This document shows positions 19,300-28,226 of a stretch of 45,205 bases of DNA, one piece after another. Positions within the stretch are counted from its first letter, which is position 1, and each line of letters begins with the position of its first letter. The translations under genes were made by a program, and so were the position numbers. The stretch spans positions 1-45,205 of the forward strand of contig NZ_RQXV01000017.1 in assembly GCF_003858655.1 (NCBI RefSeq), in the 5' to 3' direction. The stretch comes from Amphritea balenae. Its GTDB lineage: Bacteria; Pseudomonadota; Gammaproteobacteria; Pseudomonadales; Balneatricaceae. The notes under the pieces were generated by a model that saw nothing but the letters and a program-made list of their open reading frames with translations, did not search any database and was not told the DNA's origin.

Positions 19300-20517
19300 A
19301 TGGCCGAGTACTCATATCAGGCAGTCACCAGCGAAGGAGAGATCCGGGATGGACTGATCAATGCTGTCGACAAAGATGCAGCGGTCGAAAAGCTTCAACG
19401 TCAGGGACTGATCCCGATGACAGTAGACGCAGCTCCGGAGCATAGCAGTTCCGGTTTCTGGAATATGCAGATCCGGTTAAACCGTTCAAACCACCAGCAA
19501 ATATTACAGTTTACTCAGGACCTATCTACCCTTATACAAGCGGGCATAGCGCTGGATCGTGCTTTAGAAATTATGGCATCAGTTACCAGTGGCGAAGCCC
19601 AGAAACAGATGATTGATCAGATCCAGCAAAGGGTTCGTAAGGGACAAGCCCTGTCGGCTGCCATGGCTGGCTCTCCTGACTCATTTTCACCCTTTTATCT
19701 GAATATGGTTCAGGCATCAGAAGCTGCCGGTGATATTGGCGCAGGCCTGAATGACCTGTCGGTCTATCTCGAGCGCAGTAAAGAGCTGCGTGAACGTACC
19801 CTCTCCGCGCTGATCTATCCCGCTATTCTGCTCTTTGTCGCCGCGTTTTCGTTACTGATTATTCTGACCTATGTGGTGCCCCAGTTTGAACAGCTGTTCA
19901 GCGATATGGGGCAGGCGTTACCGCTGGCGACGCAGGTAGTGATTGGCAGTGCCCGTGTGCTGGCCGACTACGGCGTGTGGATCTTAATCGCATTAGTGCT
20001 GCTGGGGTTGTATCTGCGCTCGCTGTTGCGTCAGCCCGCTATCCGGCTGCGCTGGGATCGACGCAGCTTGTCGCTGCCGTTGTGGGGCGGTCTCAGCCAG
20101 AAATTGGAGGTGGCCCGTTTCAGCCGCAGCTTGGGCACCTTAGTGCGGGCCGGAGTCCCGCTGCTCAGTGGACTGTCTATCGCCAGCAATACGCTGCTGA
20201 ACCGGGCCCTGATCGGCGAGATCGAGATAGCGACCGAGCGGGTCAAAGAGGGTAGCTCCCTGGCGGAGCCGCTGGCTGAGAGTGAGCTGTTCCCACCGTT
20301 GATGCTGCAGATGATTCAGGTCGGGGAGGAAACCGGTCAGCTGGATCAGATGCTACTGAAGATCGCCGATGTCTACGACCGGCAGGTCGGTACCGCGATT
20401 CAGCGCATGCTGACAATCCTTGAGCCAGCATTGATTGTCGGCCTGGGGGTACTGATCGCCGGCATTATCCTATCGATACTGGTTGCGATCCTATCGATTA
20501 ACCAACTGCCTGTGTAA
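19300..20517 (+). CDS. gspF: Type II secretion inner-membrane platform protein GspF
   Basis: Polytopic membrane protein of 405 residues with the two repeated T2SSF domains (about 68-192 and 270-393). Motifs are FTQDLSTLIQAGIALDRALE and, in the second copy, FSRSLGTLVRAGVPLLSGL. Membrane segments lie near 170-190, 223-243 and 375-400. It contacts GspE and GspL and forms the platform from which pseudopilins are extracted. Base use seems to change inside the gene: from about 19830 on it becomes visibly richer in G+C (CTG, GCG, CGG codons) than the first half and than gspE. Confidence 0.96.
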   Translation: MAEYSYQAVTSEGEIRDGLINAVDKDAAVEKLQRQGLIPMTVDAAPEHSSSGFWNMQIRLNRSNHQQILQFTQDLSTLIQAGIALDRALEIMASVTSGEAQKQMIDQIQQRVRKGQALSAAMAGSPDSFSPFYLNMVQASEAAGDIGAGLNDLSVYLERSKELRERTLSALIYPAILLFVAAFSLLIILTYVVPQFEQLFSDMGQALPLATQVVIGSARVLADYGVWILIALVLLGLYLRSLLRQPAIRLRWDRRSLSLPLWGGLSQKLEVARFSRSLGTLVRAGVPLLSGLSIASNTLLNRALIGEIEIATERVKEGSSLAEPLAESELFPPLMLQMIQVGEETGQLDQMLLKIADVYDRQVGTAIQRMLTILEPALIVGLGVLIAGIILSILVAILSINQLPV

Positions 20518-20534
20518 CTGAACAGGAGGTTTAT

Positions 20535-20978
20535 ATGGAAACATTGAATATGGCCAGTAAACAGCGCCGGGTTGTTTCGGGTTTTACCCTGCTGGAACTG
20601 CTGGTGGTACTAGTTATTTTAGGCTTGCTGGCCAGTCTGGTCGGGCCGCAGGTATTGAAGCAGTTGGGCAGTTCAAAAACCAAGACTGCTGCGCTGCAGA
20701 TAGAGGAATACAGCGCGGCTCTGGATCTGTACCGGCTGGAGGTTGGGCGCTATCCCAGTGCTAACGATGGGCTGGAAGCTTTAATCAGGAAGCCCTCCGA
20801 GGCCAAAAACTGGAACGGCCCCTATCTGACTAAGCGAGTGATCCGTGAGGACCCTTGGGGGAACAGTTACCACTACCGCTATCCCGGCGAGCATGGCGAT
20901 TTCGATCTCTACTCCCTTGGTGCGGATGGTCAGGAAGGTGGTGAGGGTGAGAACAGCGATGTGGGTAGCTGGCAGTAA
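20535..20978 (+). CDS. gspG: Major pseudopilin GspG
   Basis: Major pseudopilin of 147 residues. A short leader is cut before the N-methylated Phe in SG|FTLLELLVVLVILGLL, with E at position +5. The body has the GspG signature YRLEVGRYPSANDGLEAL, WNGPYL, DPWGNSYHYRYPG and DLYSLGADGQEGG, the latter containing the calcium-binding loop. Start ATG has AGGAGG six bases upstream. The prepilin peptidase (GspO/PilD) is not in this window. The next gene overlaps its end by 20 bases. Confidence 0.97.
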   Translation: METLNMASKQRRVVSGFTLLELLVVLVILGLLASLVGPQVLKQLGSSKTKTAALQIEEYSAALDLYRLEVGRYPSANDGLEALIRKPSEAKNWNGPYLTKRVIREDPWGNSYHYRYPGEHGDFDLYSLGADGQEGGEGENSDVGSWQ

Positions 20979-21432
20979 CCGTTCACAGGCTGGATTTACC
21001 CTGCTGGAGATCTTGCTGGTGCTGGTGATTGCTACGCTGTTACTCGGCTTAGTTGCGCCGCGGTTGGTGGCGGTCCTGCCGGGCGTAGAGCTTAAAACCG
21101 GTGCGCAACAGATCGCCGCGCTGCTTCGACAAGCACGCAGTCAGGCGATTACTGAAAACCGGACGGTCAGCCTTATCTATGAGGCGGAGCAACGCAGCGT
21201 CAAGCTGCCAGGTGAATCGCGATTACTGAGTTGGCCAGAAGCGGTACAGATCACCTGGCAACCCGCTGCCCGTGGCTTGCCTGAGTCGGAGGGAAACACA
21301 ATCAGCTTCTTTCCTGACGGCAGCTCCAGCGGCGGCAGTGTGGCGCTTGCGAGTGGCCTTCAGCGCTATGAGATCTCAGTGCACTGGCTGACCGGGAGGA
21401 TCATGATTGGCGAGGGACAAGATGAACGCTGA
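20959..21432 (+). CDS. gspH: Minor pseudopilin GspH
   Basis: Minor pseudopilin of 157 residues, prepilin motif QAG|FTLLEILLVLVIATLL and GspH-type body (LKTGAQQIAALLRQARSQAI, ISFFPDGSSSGG). I chose the ATG at 20959, which gives a short leader (MWVAGSNRSQAG); the longer frame from 20845 would put 38 unlikely residues in front. It overlaps gspG by 20 bases and gspI by 11 bases, which indicates translational coupling. Confidence 0.93.
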   Translation: MWVAGSNRSQAGFTLLEILLVLVIATLLLGLVAPRLVAVLPGVELKTGAQQIAALLRQARSQAITENRTVSLIYEAEQRSVKLPGESRLLSWPEAVQITWQPAARGLPESEGNTISFFPDGSSSGGSVALASGLQRYEISVHWLTGRIMIGEGQDER

Positions 21433-21805
21433 GCGGGGCTTTACGCTGCTGGAAACGCTGGTGGCGTTTGCCATTCTGTCGCTATCGCTGGGGATTATCC
21501 TGCAGATCTTTTCACTGTCTGCCCAGACCAGTCGTAGCGTGGAAATACAGCAGCGGGCGTTAGCGATCGCGCAGAGTCAGATCGATCAGGAACTGGCCCA
21601 ACTACAGCTCAATGAGGGCGAAGATCGGGGCCGAGTCGATGAACGCTTCAGCTGGAGCTCTGAGATCCGGCGTTATCAGTTCCCCGATCAGGAGGGACGC
21701 ATCAACGATCAGATTCAAGCGTATCGGATTACCGTGTCTGTGCGCTGGGATGACAGCTCAGAGCAGGCGCTATCCCTATCAACAATCAGGCTGCAAAGAC
21801 AATGA
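21422..21805 (+). CDS. gspI: Minor pseudopilin GspI
   Basis: Minor pseudopilin of 127 residues with motif AERG|FTLLETLVAFAILSLSLG and the family feature of an early QRALAIAQSQID helix. The ATG at 21422 with GAGGG five bases upstream gives the short leader typical of GspI; an upstream TTG is less likely. GspI nucleates the pseudopilus tip with GspJ and GspK. Overlaps gspJ by four bases (ATGA). Confidence 0.92.
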   Translation: MNAERGFTLLETLVAFAILSLSLGIILQIFSLSAQTSRSVEIQQRALAIAQSQIDQELAQLQLNEGEDRGRVDERFSWSSEIRRYQFPDQEGRINDQIQAYRITVSVRWDDSSEQALSLSTIRLQRQ

Positions 21806-22497
21806 ACGGCCGAACTGAATCATCCAGAGAGGTCTCACGGCAACGCGGATTCACCTTGCTTGAGTTACTTATCGCGCTGGTATTGAGCGGACTCATTATG
21901 GCGTTGGTCTTTGGCGGGTTGAGCATTGCGATCCGCAGCTGGGAAACGGTTGGACAGCGTAGCGAACATATCAGTGAAGCGTTTACCTTGCAGCACTTCC
22001 TGCGTCAGCAACTGATGGGGGTGAGCGATGAACGGGTCGCCTCGCTTGAGGAGGGTACACTGGTAGTTGGTTTTTACGGGCTGGAAAATGAGCTTATATT
22101 TACCGGTTTTCTGAATGCTGACGATCAGGGCAAGCTGCTGACCTGGATCTATCTGCGGGTCAATACTGAGGATCTCCTGAAACCACGGCTGCAGTTGAGT
22201 ACCGCACCATTTGATAATGTTGAAGAGGTTGATTGGGAACAGATGCTGGCAGACTTTCGAACCGAATCAACGTCGACCTACACCCTGTTGCAGGGAACCC
22301 TTCAGCAAATCCGATTTGAATACTTTGAAGATGAGCCTGATGGTCAGGGGCAGTGGCACAGCGAATGGCGTGACCGGTATGCCTTACCTAAGCTGATCCG
22401 GCTATCGTTTGAGATGACCGATTCGCAGCCGCTGGACTGGCCGGAAATAATCGTGGTGCCGCGGGAGCATAGCTATGTTATTAAATCGGCGACCTAA
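21802..22497 (+). CDS. gspJ: Minor pseudopilin GspJ
   Basis: Pseudopilin of 231 residues with prepilin motif QRG|FTLLELLIALVLSGLIMALV after a 16-residue leader. The body has the GspJ wording WETVGQRSEHISEAFTLQHF and an acidic C-terminal half. It is part of the tip complex with GspI and GspK. Its start overlaps the gspI stop, and its end overlaps gspK by 23 bases. Confidence 0.92.
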   Translation: MNGRTESSREVSRQRGFTLLELLIALVLSGLIMALVFGGLSIAIRSWETVGQRSEHISEAFTLQHFLRQQLMGVSDERVASLEEGTLVVGFYGLENELIFTGFLNADDQGKLLTWIYLRVNTEDLLKPRLQLSTAPFDNVEEVDWEQMLADFRTESTSTYTLLQGTLQQIRFEYFEDEPDGQGQWHSEWRDRYALPKLIRLSFEMTDSQPLDWPEIIVVPREHSYVIKSAT

Positions 22498-23419
22498 GCG
22501 GCGTTTAGTCGGTGCATCCTCTGTGCGCGGACTGGCCTTGATCAGTGTGCTTTGGGTCTTGGTGCTGCTGACCCTGATCGCCGGAACACTCTCCGCCAAT
22601 AGCCGCTCCTCCGCACTGATGACCCGTAATATCGTTCAGGCCAGCCAAGCACGCTACGCCGCAGAAGCGGGAATCCAGTGGGCATTCTGGGGGCTGTTAA
22701 TACCGCCGGAGCAGACTCCCTGGATCGCGGACGGTTCCACCTACCAGATGTCACTCGATGGTATCCGGATCAGTGCCGCGGTAGAGGATGAGTATGGCAA
22801 GATCGATATTAATATTGCCAGTGCAGAGATGTTGCAGCGGTTATTGCAGGCGGCCGATCTGGAGGCGGGGCGGGCCGAAGCGCTGGCGGATGCGATACTC
22901 GATTGGCGTGATGAGGATGACTTCCGCCGCCTGAACGGTGCCGAAGATGATGATTATTTCAGTGCCGGATACAGTTACGGTGCGAAGAACGCGCCGTTTG
23001 ACAGTATCGATGAGCTGCAACGGGTACTGGGCTTCGATAAGGTGATTTTCCGAGAGATCAGGCCGGGTATCACTATCTACTCCGGCAGGCAGCTTGTAAA
23101 CCCGCTGGTGGCGCCCAAGGTTGTTTTGCTGGCGTTCACCGAACAGGGCGAGGGGGCAATTGATCAGTATATTGAGGCGCGCCGGCAACTGCATCTGTCC
23201 GGCTTGCAGCCACCGATTGAACAGCTGTCATCGGTTTATTTTTCTACCAGTTTGAAAGCTGTCAACTACACTATTCATACACAAGCGGTAATTGACCCGC
23301 GGACACAATCAGGGATTGCAGCAGTAGTCCGGCGGCAAGGGAAGCAAGGGCAGAGGGTTTTTAAGATACTGAATGTTCAACATGAACAATCATATAAGTT
23401 CAGTAATAATGAGCCTTAA
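22475..23419 (+). CDS. gspK: Minor pseudopilin GspK
   Basis: Tip pseudopilin of 314 residues. The basic leader is followed by RGLALISVLWVLVLLTLIAG; as in other GspK proteins the +5 Glu is missing. The large globular body contains YAAEAGIQWAFWGL, a GKIDINIASAEMLQRLL helix-hairpin-helix-like segment, ILDWRDEDDFRRLNGAE and YGAKNAPFDSIDELQRV, all family hallmarks. Start ATG at 22475 has GGGAG seven bases upstream. Confidence 0.94.
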   Translation: MLLNRRPKRRLVGASSVRGLALISVLWVLVLLTLIAGTLSANSRSSALMTRNIVQASQARYAAEAGIQWAFWGLLIPPEQTPWIADGSTYQMSLDGIRISAAVEDEYGKIDINIASAEMLQRLLQAADLEAGRAEALADAILDWRDEDDFRRLNGAEDDDYFSAGYSYGAKNAPFDSIDELQRVLGFDKVIFREIRPGITIYSGRQLVNPLVAPKVVLLAFTEQGEGAIDQYIEARRQLHLSGLQPPIEQLSSVYFSTSLKAVNYTIHTQAVIDPRTQSGIAAVVRRQGKQGQRVFKILNVQHEQSYKFSNNEP

Positions 23420-23440
23420 ACAAGGCGAGGGGATGCCCCG

Positions 23441-24556
23441 GTGAGTGGAACAGAACTTCATTCCCGTTCAGGCTCCCGGCTCAGCAAAATGCTGCAAACC
23501 AGTAATGAATTCTGGTTGTGGTGGGGGGGGGAACTTGCAGGGTTGGTTCCTGATGCGATACGTAAATACTTTAAGGTGCAGACACGCTCTGTACGTGTCG
23601 AATTAATCAATGGCAGTTGTCGACTGCACACCTATAGCGGTAGCCGTTCAGCGCTACTGACCGAATTCCATCTCGATCAGGCCTCGGGCCCTGAAGAACT
23701 TGAACAGCGTAAAGCGCTGACTTCGCTCTCCGATCAGGTAGTGTTGCTGTTGCCGGAGCATTATATCCTGCGTAAAACAATCAGCCTGCCGGAAGCAACC
23801 CGCAGTAAATTGGCCGATGTGCTGAATTTTGAGATGGATCGGAATACGCCGTTTAAAGCGGAAGAGGTCTATTTCAGCTATCGCATCAGCAGCCATGCGA
23901 AGGAGCAGCATAAGATTCAGGTGGAGTTGGCGATTGTCACCCGTGCGGTGCTCGATGAACTGTTAGAACAACTGGCCCGGCAAGGGGTTGAGCCCCGACG
24001 CGTAGTACCGCAAGGCGTCGTACCGGAGGAGATAGACAACCCCGCCAATGACCTGCTGCAGCGAGGCGAACCGGGCAAGTCCCAGAACGGACAAGATAGC
24101 CGTCAACGTAAGCTATGGCTGCTGATCCTGCTGGGGTTGATCGTGATGGGGGCGTTCTATCAGCGCTACCAACATCAGGCTAATCTGCAGCAGGCGGTGA
24201 TCGAGCCGCGTGCGCAGGCAGAGCATGCAAAACAGCTGCGAGATGAGTTACAACTACTGCAGGATAATCGGCGCTTCCTAATCGCCAGAAAGGATCCACA
24301 AAGCTCCTCTCTGGTACTGTTATCCGAATTGACCCGATTACTTCCCGATACCACCTGGATCAGCCGACTGAACCTTCAGGACGGAACTGTGGTGATACAG
24401 GGTGAATCAACTAACGCCTCCGCTCTGATCGCTATTCTGGAAGAGTCCACACTGTTTCAAGATGTGCGCTTCTCCTCTCCGGTCACTATTAATCCGCGTA
24501 GCCAGAAAGAGCGATTTTCGATCTCTGCCCGGCAGCGGCAGGCAGGTGCACAATGA
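23441..24556 (+). CDS. gspL: Type II secretion platform protein GspL-like
   Basis: Inner-membrane protein of 371 residues. It has an actin-like/PilM-type cytoplasmic part (about 50-190; VVLLLPEHYILRKTISLPEA, FEMDRNTPFKAEEVYFSYR), one membrane segment (about 227-243, LWLLILLGLIVMGAF), and a periplasmic PilN-like part. It links GspE to GspF and GspM. It is shorter and more divergent than E. coli GspL, as in Xps-type systems. The start is GTG with GAGGGG about nine bases upstream. A run of nine G at 23523-23531 lies early in the reading frame and is a possible slippage site. Confidence 0.85.
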   Translation: MSGTELHSRSGSRLSKMLQTSNEFWLWWGGELAGLVPDAIRKYFKVQTRSVRVELINGSCRLHTYSGSRSALLTEFHLDQASGPEELEQRKALTSLSDQVVLLLPEHYILRKTISLPEATRSKLADVLNFEMDRNTPFKAEEVYFSYRISSHAKEQHKIQVELAIVTRAVLDELLEQLARQGVEPRRVVPQGVVPEEIDNPANDLLQRGEPGKSQNGQDSRQRKLWLLILLGLIVMGAFYQRYQHQANLQQAVIEPRAQAEHAKQLRDELQLLQDNRRFLIARKDPQSSSLVLLSELTRLLPDTTWISRLNLQDGTVVIQGESTNASALIAILEESTLFQDVRFSSPVTINPRSQKERFSISARQRQAGAQ

Positions 24557-25170
24557 TGACTCACTGGCCCCGAAAACAGCGTCAATCATTGGCGCTGTTG
24601 CTGTTGCTCTTGGTCGTGACGGTAGTGGTGGTCTTTGTTATCCACCCTTTAATGAGCCGCTATATTCAATACGGTGAGTCAATTGATTCCCTCGAACAGC
24701 AGCTTGAAACCTACCAGCGCCTGAGTCAGGGGCGCGAGCAAACCGAGCAGCAGCTGCAACAGCTGAAACAGTCCGGCGAAATTGATAATTTCTTTCTGCC
24801 GGAAAGTAAGCCGGCGCTGGCGGCGGCCCGGTTACAGCAATATTTGAGTGAGGTAATGCGTACCAGTGGTGGCCAGGTAATGAGTACCCAAATTCTCAAC
24901 CGTACTGGTGATGAGCCACTCACCCGGGTGGCGATAAAGGTGCACCTGCAGCTGGAGATCAGTGAGCTGGTCAGCCTGCTGCACAGTATTGAATCCGGGC
25001 GACCGCTACTGTTTATTGAAGGCCTGAATGTTATTGCCGATGCGCGTACAAAGCGGCGCCCGCAACGACAGAACAACAGCCAACGTACAGCGCAGCCCGT
25101 ATCTGAAATCCGCTCCTTAGATGTCCGGTTTGATCTGATTGGCTACGCCATACCGGAGGCGACACCATGA
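24553..25170 (+). CDS. gspM: Type II secretion protein GspM-like
   Basis: Bitopic protein of 205 residues: short cytoplasmic start, membrane segment (about 14-34, LLLLLVVTVVVVFVIHPL), coiled coil (about 38-75, ESIDSLEQQLETYQRL) and a PilO-like periplasmic domain. It overlaps gspL by four bases (ATGA), and GspL-GspM form a stable pair in known systems. The assignment rests on position and topology more than on strong motifs. Confidence 0.82.
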   Translation: MMTHWPRKQRQSLALLLLLLVVTVVVVFVIHPLMSRYIQYGESIDSLEQQLETYQRLSQGREQTEQQLQQLKQSGEIDNFFLPESKPALAAARLQQYLSEVMRTSGGQVMSTQILNRTGDEPLTRVAIKVHLQLEISELVSLLHSIESGRPLLFIEGLNVIADARTKRRPQRQNNSQRTAQPVSEIRSLDVRFDLIGYAIPEATP

Positions 25171-25757
25171 TTTCCATACATAGCAGCTCCGTTCGCGGGA
25201 GTGCGCTGTTTTTCCTGCTGGGCCTATACGTTCTGACCCCGCTAGCTCATAGCGAGGATATTATCCGGGTGGCGGATTCCGCTTTGGCAGAAAGTGTGCC
25301 GGAGTATCCGCCACTGCAACAGTATAGTGAGATCAGTTCACGCCCGCTGTTCAACCCCGACCGCAAGCCTCGTCATCAATCGGCTCAATCGGGCGGCGGC
25401 AATGCGCAGCAGTTAAGGGAAAACTGGCGTCTGACCGGGGTAATGATCACAGCAGAACAGCTGATGGCGCTGTTTTCAGAGCGCAATGGCAGTAAGCGCC
25501 TACGTATAAAAGAAGGTTTGCCGTTGGATGATTCCTGGCAATTGGAACAAGTTACAAAAGATGGCGTAACGCTGGTGTCAGGTGAAGAGAGCGTATGGCT
25601 GGAGCTGCATCAGCCTCGGCTACCGTTAATCAAGGATACACCTGATCAAGCTAGGTCATCTAAGAGTGCTCGTAACACAGAAGCAGTGAATACGAGCAGA
25701 CCCAATAACTCTGGTAATAAGTCTGACTCCCCAGGGGGAAAGGTACAGACAATGTAA
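25167..25757 (+). CDS. gspN: GspN/GspC-like linker protein (XpsN type)
   Basis: Protein of 196 residues with an N-terminal hydrophobic segment (about 12-28). The sequence SSRPLFNPDRKP is the landmark of the GspC/GspN homology region that touches the secretin. It is followed by a small beta domain (WRLTGVMITAEQLMALF, KRLRIKEGLPL) and a low-complexity Ser/Asn-rich tail. Position between gspM and gspD matches xpsN in Xanthomonas, where the operon has no separate gspC. It overlaps gspM by four bases. Whether it is orthologous to GspC or XpsN cannot be settled by eye. Confidence 0.7.
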   Translation: MISIHSSSVRGSALFFLLGLYVLTPLAHSEDIIRVADSALAESVPEYPPLQQYSEISSRPLFNPDRKPRHQSAQSGGGNAQQLRENWRLTGVMITAEQLMALFSERNGSKRLRIKEGLPLDDSWQLEQVTKDGVTLVSGEESVWLELHQPRLPLIKDTPDQARSSKSARNTEAVNTSRPNNSGNKSDSPGGKVQTM

Positions 25758-25777
25758 CCGGGTAAGGATGAAAAGTT

Positions 25778-27946
25778 ATGTGTAGATATAACGAAATGAG
25801 GAACTATCTGTTAATTCTGTGTTGTTCAGTGATCGCTGCCTGCACCGCTACACCATCAGATCGTGCGGTGTTAGATAATCCATGGAACCAGCCCCAGAAA
25901 GCTTCACTTTTAGAACTCGAGCGGGTCGCAACTGTTCCTGATACTGACCAGAATAGACGTTCGGAACGTTTCTCAACTGAAGCGGTTACCTCGCCCAGCT
26001 CAAAATTGCCTTCCTACGAATTGTATCAGGGGGATGGTCGTTTTATGAATCTAGAGCCAGTTACCCGGCCCGAGGCTACAGAGTCTGAGGAAGGAGAGAT
26101 TACCCTGAATTTTCAGGAAGCAGAAATTGGTGAAGTGGTAAAAACAATTCTGGGCGATATCTTACAACAGAACTTTGCTATCGATGAACGAGTACGGGGA
26201 ACGGCTTATATTCAGACCAGCGCTCCCATCCCCCGCCGATCACTGATTCCGATACTGGAGCATTTGCTACAGATCAACGGTGCTGCATTAGTGAAAATGC
26301 AGGACTTTTATGAAATTGTACCAGCCGATTCGGTACCAGCTAGTATGTTGAAGGTTGATTCCAAGCTATCTGCTGATCGGGGATATCAGGTGCTGATCGT
26401 ACCCTTGCAATATATATCGGCTAAGGAGATGGTCAAGATCCTGGAGCCGATCAAGCCCAGGCAGGGATTGATCGAGGCGGACGAGCATCGTAATCTGCTG
26501 ACTCTGGCAGGTACCCAGGAAGAGTTGATCAATCTAAACCAGACCATCAAGGTGTTTGATATCGATCAGCTAATGGGCATGTCAGTTGGCCTGTTTCGCC
26601 TGAAATCTGTGAAACCGACGGAGCTAGTAGAGGAGCTTGAAGCGATCTTTGGTGATAGCGCCGATGGGCCTTTGGCCGGGGTGGTCCGATACATGCCGAT
26701 CGAACGGCTCAACGCTTTACTAGTGATGACCTCCCAACGCAAGTACCTGAAAGATGCAAAAGTATGGATTCAACGTCTCGATCGGGCTGAAACCTCCAGC
26801 GGCCTGGGTATGTATGTCTATTATGTGCAAAACGGCAAGGCGGAAAATCTAGCGGAGATGCTGACCAGCTTATTTGACGGGCAACGCCGCAGTAATCGAG
26901 GAAGGGAGAACGAAGATGAAAGACCGAGGCAAGCAGTTGTTACGACAACAAACGAGACCGAAATAGAAGGTTCTGATCAAGCTTCCAGCTCAGTTTCAGT
27001 TAGTGCTCCTGCTGACCTGAGTGTTGGGGAAGTTAGTATTATTTCAGATGAAGAGAATAATGCCCTGTTGATACTCGCCTCCCCCGGCGACTACGAAAAA
27101 GTACTGGGCGCCCTGAATAAGCTTGACGTGCTGCCCTTACAGGTATTGGTCGAAGCGACTATTGTCGAGGTGACTTTGGAAGATGAATTACGTTTCGGCC
27201 TGCAATGGTTTTTTAAAAACAGTGTCGGTAACAGAACCGGTCGGGGTACTCTGGGTTCATCTCTGAATGGCTCAGATATTACAGCACCCTTTTCCCCCAG
27301 TGCTTCCTATGAGGTCTTTGATGCCGTCAGTACACGGCTACTTCTAACCGCCCTGGCAAAAGACTCCAAGGTTAATGTGATCTCCTCACCCTCCCTGATG
27401 GTTCTGGATAACCATACCGCATCTATTCGTGTTGGCGATCAGGTGCCAGTACGTACATCAGAGACGACCAACACTGGCAGTGACGCCCTCAATACCACCA
27501 GCCAGATTCAGTTTAAGGATACCGGGGTACTGTTGGAAGTGACTCCTAGGGTAAATGCGGGTGGCATGGTGGTGCTGGACATATCTCAGGAAGTAAACGA
27601 TGTAGCCGAAACAGCTTCCTCCGAAATTGATTCCCCAACCATTACGCAGCGAAAAATTGATACTAGTGTTGCCGTGCAAAGCGGTGAAACTCTGGTTTTG
27701 GGTGGCCTAATCAAAGAAAACAACGAAAACAGCAATGAAGGGGTGCCCGGTGCCCGGCATATTCCGGTATTTGGCTGGCTCTTCAGTAGTGACCGAGAAT
27801 CTAAAAAACGTACCGAATTGGTCGTATTGATCACACCAACCGCCGTTACCGATCGGACAGAGGCCCGAGATGTAACGCGCGAGTTTAAAAATAAGCTGAA
27901 AGGAGTTTTCTCTCCGTCAGAAAAACCATCTGCCAACGTATTGTAA
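25778..27946 (+). CDS. gspD: Type II secretion outer-membrane secretin GspD
   Basis: Secretin of 722 residues that forms the outer-membrane pore. The N-terminus ends in a lipobox (VIAAC, Cys about residue 22), so it is probably a lipoprotein, which fits an Xps-like secretin that needs no separate pilotin. N0 domain (about 105-190, LNFQEAEIGEVVKTIL), N1-N3 repeats (about 190-440), then the C-terminal secretin domain (about 450-690) with VISSPSLMVLDNHTASIRVGDQVPV and SGETLVLGGLIKE. A low-complexity insert (about 370-415) lies in N3. The ATG at 25778 has AAGG about ten bases upstream; the alternative Met-7 has none. It closes the operon. Confidence 0.96.
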   Translation: MCRYNEMRNYLLILCCSVIAACTATPSDRAVLDNPWNQPQKASLLELERVATVPDTDQNRRSERFSTEAVTSPSSKLPSYELYQGDGRFMNLEPVTRPEATESEEGEITLNFQEAEIGEVVKTILGDILQQNFAIDERVRGTAYIQTSAPIPRRSLIPILEHLLQINGAALVKMQDFYEIVPADSVPASMLKVDSKLSADRGYQVLIVPLQYISAKEMVKILEPIKPRQGLIEADEHRNLLTLAGTQEELINLNQTIKVFDIDQLMGMSVGLFRLKSVKPTELVEELEAIFGDSADGPLAGVVRYMPIERLNALLVMTSQRKYLKDAKVWIQRLDRAETSSGLGMYVYYVQNGKAENLAEMLTSLFDGQRRSNRGRENEDERPRQAVVTTTNETEIEGSDQASSSVSVSAPADLSVGEVSIISDEENNALLILASPGDYEKVLGALNKLDVLPLQVLVEATIVEVTLEDELRFGLQWFFKNSVGNRTGRGTLGSSLNGSDITAPFSPSASYEVFDAVSTRLLLTALAKDSKVNVISSPSLMVLDNHTASIRVGDQVPVRTSETTNTGSDALNTTSQIQFKDTGVLLEVTPRVNAGGMVVLDISQEVNDVAETASSEIDSPTITQRKIDTSVAVQSGETLVLGGLIKENNENSNEGVPGARHIPVFGWLFSSDRESKKRTELVVLITPTAVTDRTEARDVTREFKNKLKGVFSPSEKPSANVL

Positions 27947-27957
27947 ACAACTGGATT

Positions 27958-27985
27958 ACGGGTGTTAAGGGCCCTTAACACCCGT
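27958..27985. terminator. Perfect 28-bp palindrome after gspD
   Basis: ACGGGTGTTAAGGG followed by its exact inverse, 11 bases after the gspD stop. As RNA it would form a stable hairpin, but the T run after it is poor (TCTTATTACCTCTTTT). It may terminate the operon or be a protein-binding site. Confidence 0.6.
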
Positions 27986-28120
27986 CTTATTACCTCTTTT
28001 ACTTTATAATCATAGAGTTAATAAATCATCATTTAAATCTGTAAAGTTCCGATTACATCTAGGCTTTTCCCCTTCAGCTCATTTTTTAAAAAACTCTTAT
28101 ATATCAAATCATTGCAACTA

Positions 28121-28136
28121 TGGCCCGGCCTTTGCT
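28121..28136 (+). promoter_or_regulatory. Sigma-54 promoter (-24/-12)
   Basis: TGGCCCGGCCTTTGCT matches the sigma-54 consensus TGGCACG-N4-TTGCW at 11 of 12 fixed positions, with the invariant GG and GC at the right spacing. Transcription would start near 28147, leaving a leader of about 355 bases before the giant repeat protein gene. The sigma-54 activator gene at 37207-38595 is in the same block. Confidence 0.75.
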
Positions 28137-28226
28137 ACATATCACAACGACGGAAACAGAAGTTTCTGCCTGGATCCCGTCAGTGGAGTAGTCGATGGGA
28201 CAAGGTTGTAGCTGTGTGGACGGATT

